Part shown: piece by piece, positions 7,120 to 7,284 of the stretch | Layout of the letters: each line of letters opens with the position of its first letter | Numbering within the stretch: position 1 is the first letter of the stretch | Source: Holdemanella sp. | Lineage (GTDB): Bacteria; Bacillota_I; Bacilli_A; Erysipelotrichales; Erysipelotrichaceae | Assembly (NCBI GenBank): GCA_021442845.1 | Contig: JABUSD010000228.1 | Span: 1 to 7,284, forward strand | Direction of reading: 5' to 3' | Length of the DNA stretch: 7,284 nt | The notes under the pieces: model-generated | What the model was told of the DNA's origin: nothing | Seen by the model: only the letters and a program-made list of their open reading frames with translations | The model's database searches: none | Translations under genes and position numbers: made by a program

Positions 7120-7161
7120 CATGTGGAGGCGGTCTGTATGCTCAGTAAAGTACAAAATTAA
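7120..7161 (+). repeat. Right copy of the rlmCD 3' end (candidate attR)
   Basis: This segment has no gene body in front of it but encodes a credible alternative RumA C-terminus, HVEAVCMLSKVQN and a TAA stop, including the conserved HVE general-base motif. Homology to rlmCD begins abruptly at CATGTGGAG; the preceding codons are acetyltransferase sequence, not the expected QTQ. Compared with 6503-6544, the KVQN-stop codons differ only synonymously (CAA for CAG, TAA for TGA), which fits a diverged homologue of the same gene end. In the integration model this is the original chromosomal gene end displaced by the insert. Confidence 0.7.
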
Positions 7162-7171
7162 GATATAAGGG

Positions 7172-7183
7172 TATTCGCGAATA
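7172..7183. repeat. 12-bp palindrome after the right rlmCD end
   Basis: TATTCGCGAATA is a perfect palindrome 10 nt after the right copy of the gene end. It shares the CGCG centre and TAT...ATA ends with the palindrome at 6546-6555. It lies in the 98-nt stretch (7162-7259) before the next gene, in which I see no other gene. Confidence 0.4.
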
Positions 7184-7259
7184 GTTTTGAATGCGTTGAG
7201 TTGACAGGTATGTATTTTTGAATTCTGCAGCGAGGAATGATTGAAAGGCAGGAAAGTTT

Positions 7260-7284
7260 ATGGCTGAAAGTCAAAATATAGAGT
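7260..7284 (+). CDS. Start of a gene, probably a Schlafen/AlbA_2-domain ATP-binding protein (cut by the window end)
   Basis: Only eight codons are visible, MAESQNIE. The ATG at 7260 has a well-placed AGGAAAG ribosome binding site at 7250-7256. I recognise MAESQNIE as a frequent opening of AlbA_2 (Schlafen-type) domain proteins in gut Bacillota and Bacteroidota, which continue with a Y/W-K-x-SW...GFANAQGG pattern. These are putative ATP-binding regulators or defence-linked proteins. The match rests on memory of a short N-terminus, so the start is firmer than the product. Its position directly after an integration-site copy suggests an accessory gene. Confidence 0.5.

Noticed and set aside
6918..7148. 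Separate small gene starting at the ATG at 6918
   Set aside because: It is in the same frame as the upstream GNAT half, begins in the middle of the acetyl-CoA-binding region (HLMDV) and has no ribosome binding site. It is the 3' half of a pseudogene.
7201..7206. Perfect TTGACA -35 box before the last gene
   Set aside because: No acceptable -10 box lies 15-19 nt downstream (the bases there are AT-poor around CTGCAG), so I do not call a promoter.
7237..7281. Short 14-codon frame before the last gene (MIERQESLW...)
   Set aside because: It overlaps the better-supported ATG at 7260 and its ribosome binding site, and has no recognisable feature. Most likely chance.
1..7284. CRISPR array, tRNA, rRNA or riboswitch
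   Set aside because: No repeat-spacer pattern, cloverleaf or conserved RNA core was seen. The non-coding gaps are short, the longest clear one being about 100 nt, and hold only the terminators, promoters and palindromes listed.

Overview
The window looks like a low-GC Bacillota chromosome, most likely a gut Erysipelotrichia or Clostridia relative. This rests on the AT-rich, A/T-ending codons, strong purine-rich Shine-Dalgarno sites, a sortase-anchored isopeptide adhesin and Gram-positive-type 23S rRNA methyltransferases. The genus is not decided by the sequence.

Layout: (1) 1-4453 is a monocistronic unit. A promoter (-10 at 54-59) drives a 1429-residue secreted, wall-anchored adhesin (start at 89), followed by two stem-loops, the second a good intrinsic terminator. 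The adhesin has a signal peptide, an N-terminal head, five CnaA/DUF11-like domains each with a candidate Lys-Asp(Glu)-Asn isopeptide triad, one SpaA domain, three exactly 102-residue CnaB domains of the CnaB2 (SpyTag/SpyCatcher parent) type, and a GPKTG sorting signal. (2) 4467-6544 is a two-gene rRNA modification operon: rlmA (23S rRNA guanine-N1 methyltransferase) overlaps rlmCD (23S rRNA uracil-C5 methyltransferase) by 16 nt. In Gram-positives these families modify neighbouring bases, G748 and U747. The rlmA start lies about one helical turn after a perfect TATAAT, so it may be leaderless. (3) 6545-7161 is a small accessory insert of higher GC. It carries a GNAT acetyltransferase pseudogene with two in-frame stops.

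The most informative signal is around that insert. The last 42 nt of rlmCD (6503-6544, encoding HVETVVLLTKVQN-stop) recur at 7120-7161, encoding HVEAVCMLSKVQN-stop, in ungapped alignment. The second copy starts abruptly at CATGTGGAG and directly abuts the GNAT reading frame. This is the signature of a site-specific integration at the 3' end of rlmCD/rumA, a known target of integrative elements, with the gene end rebuilt at the left and the other gene end displaced 617 bp to the right. No integrase is left in between, so this is either an internally deleted remnant or a non-autonomous cassette. (4) At 7260 a new gene begins (MAESQNIE...), which looks like the start of a Schlafen/AlbA_2-domain protein and runs off the window.
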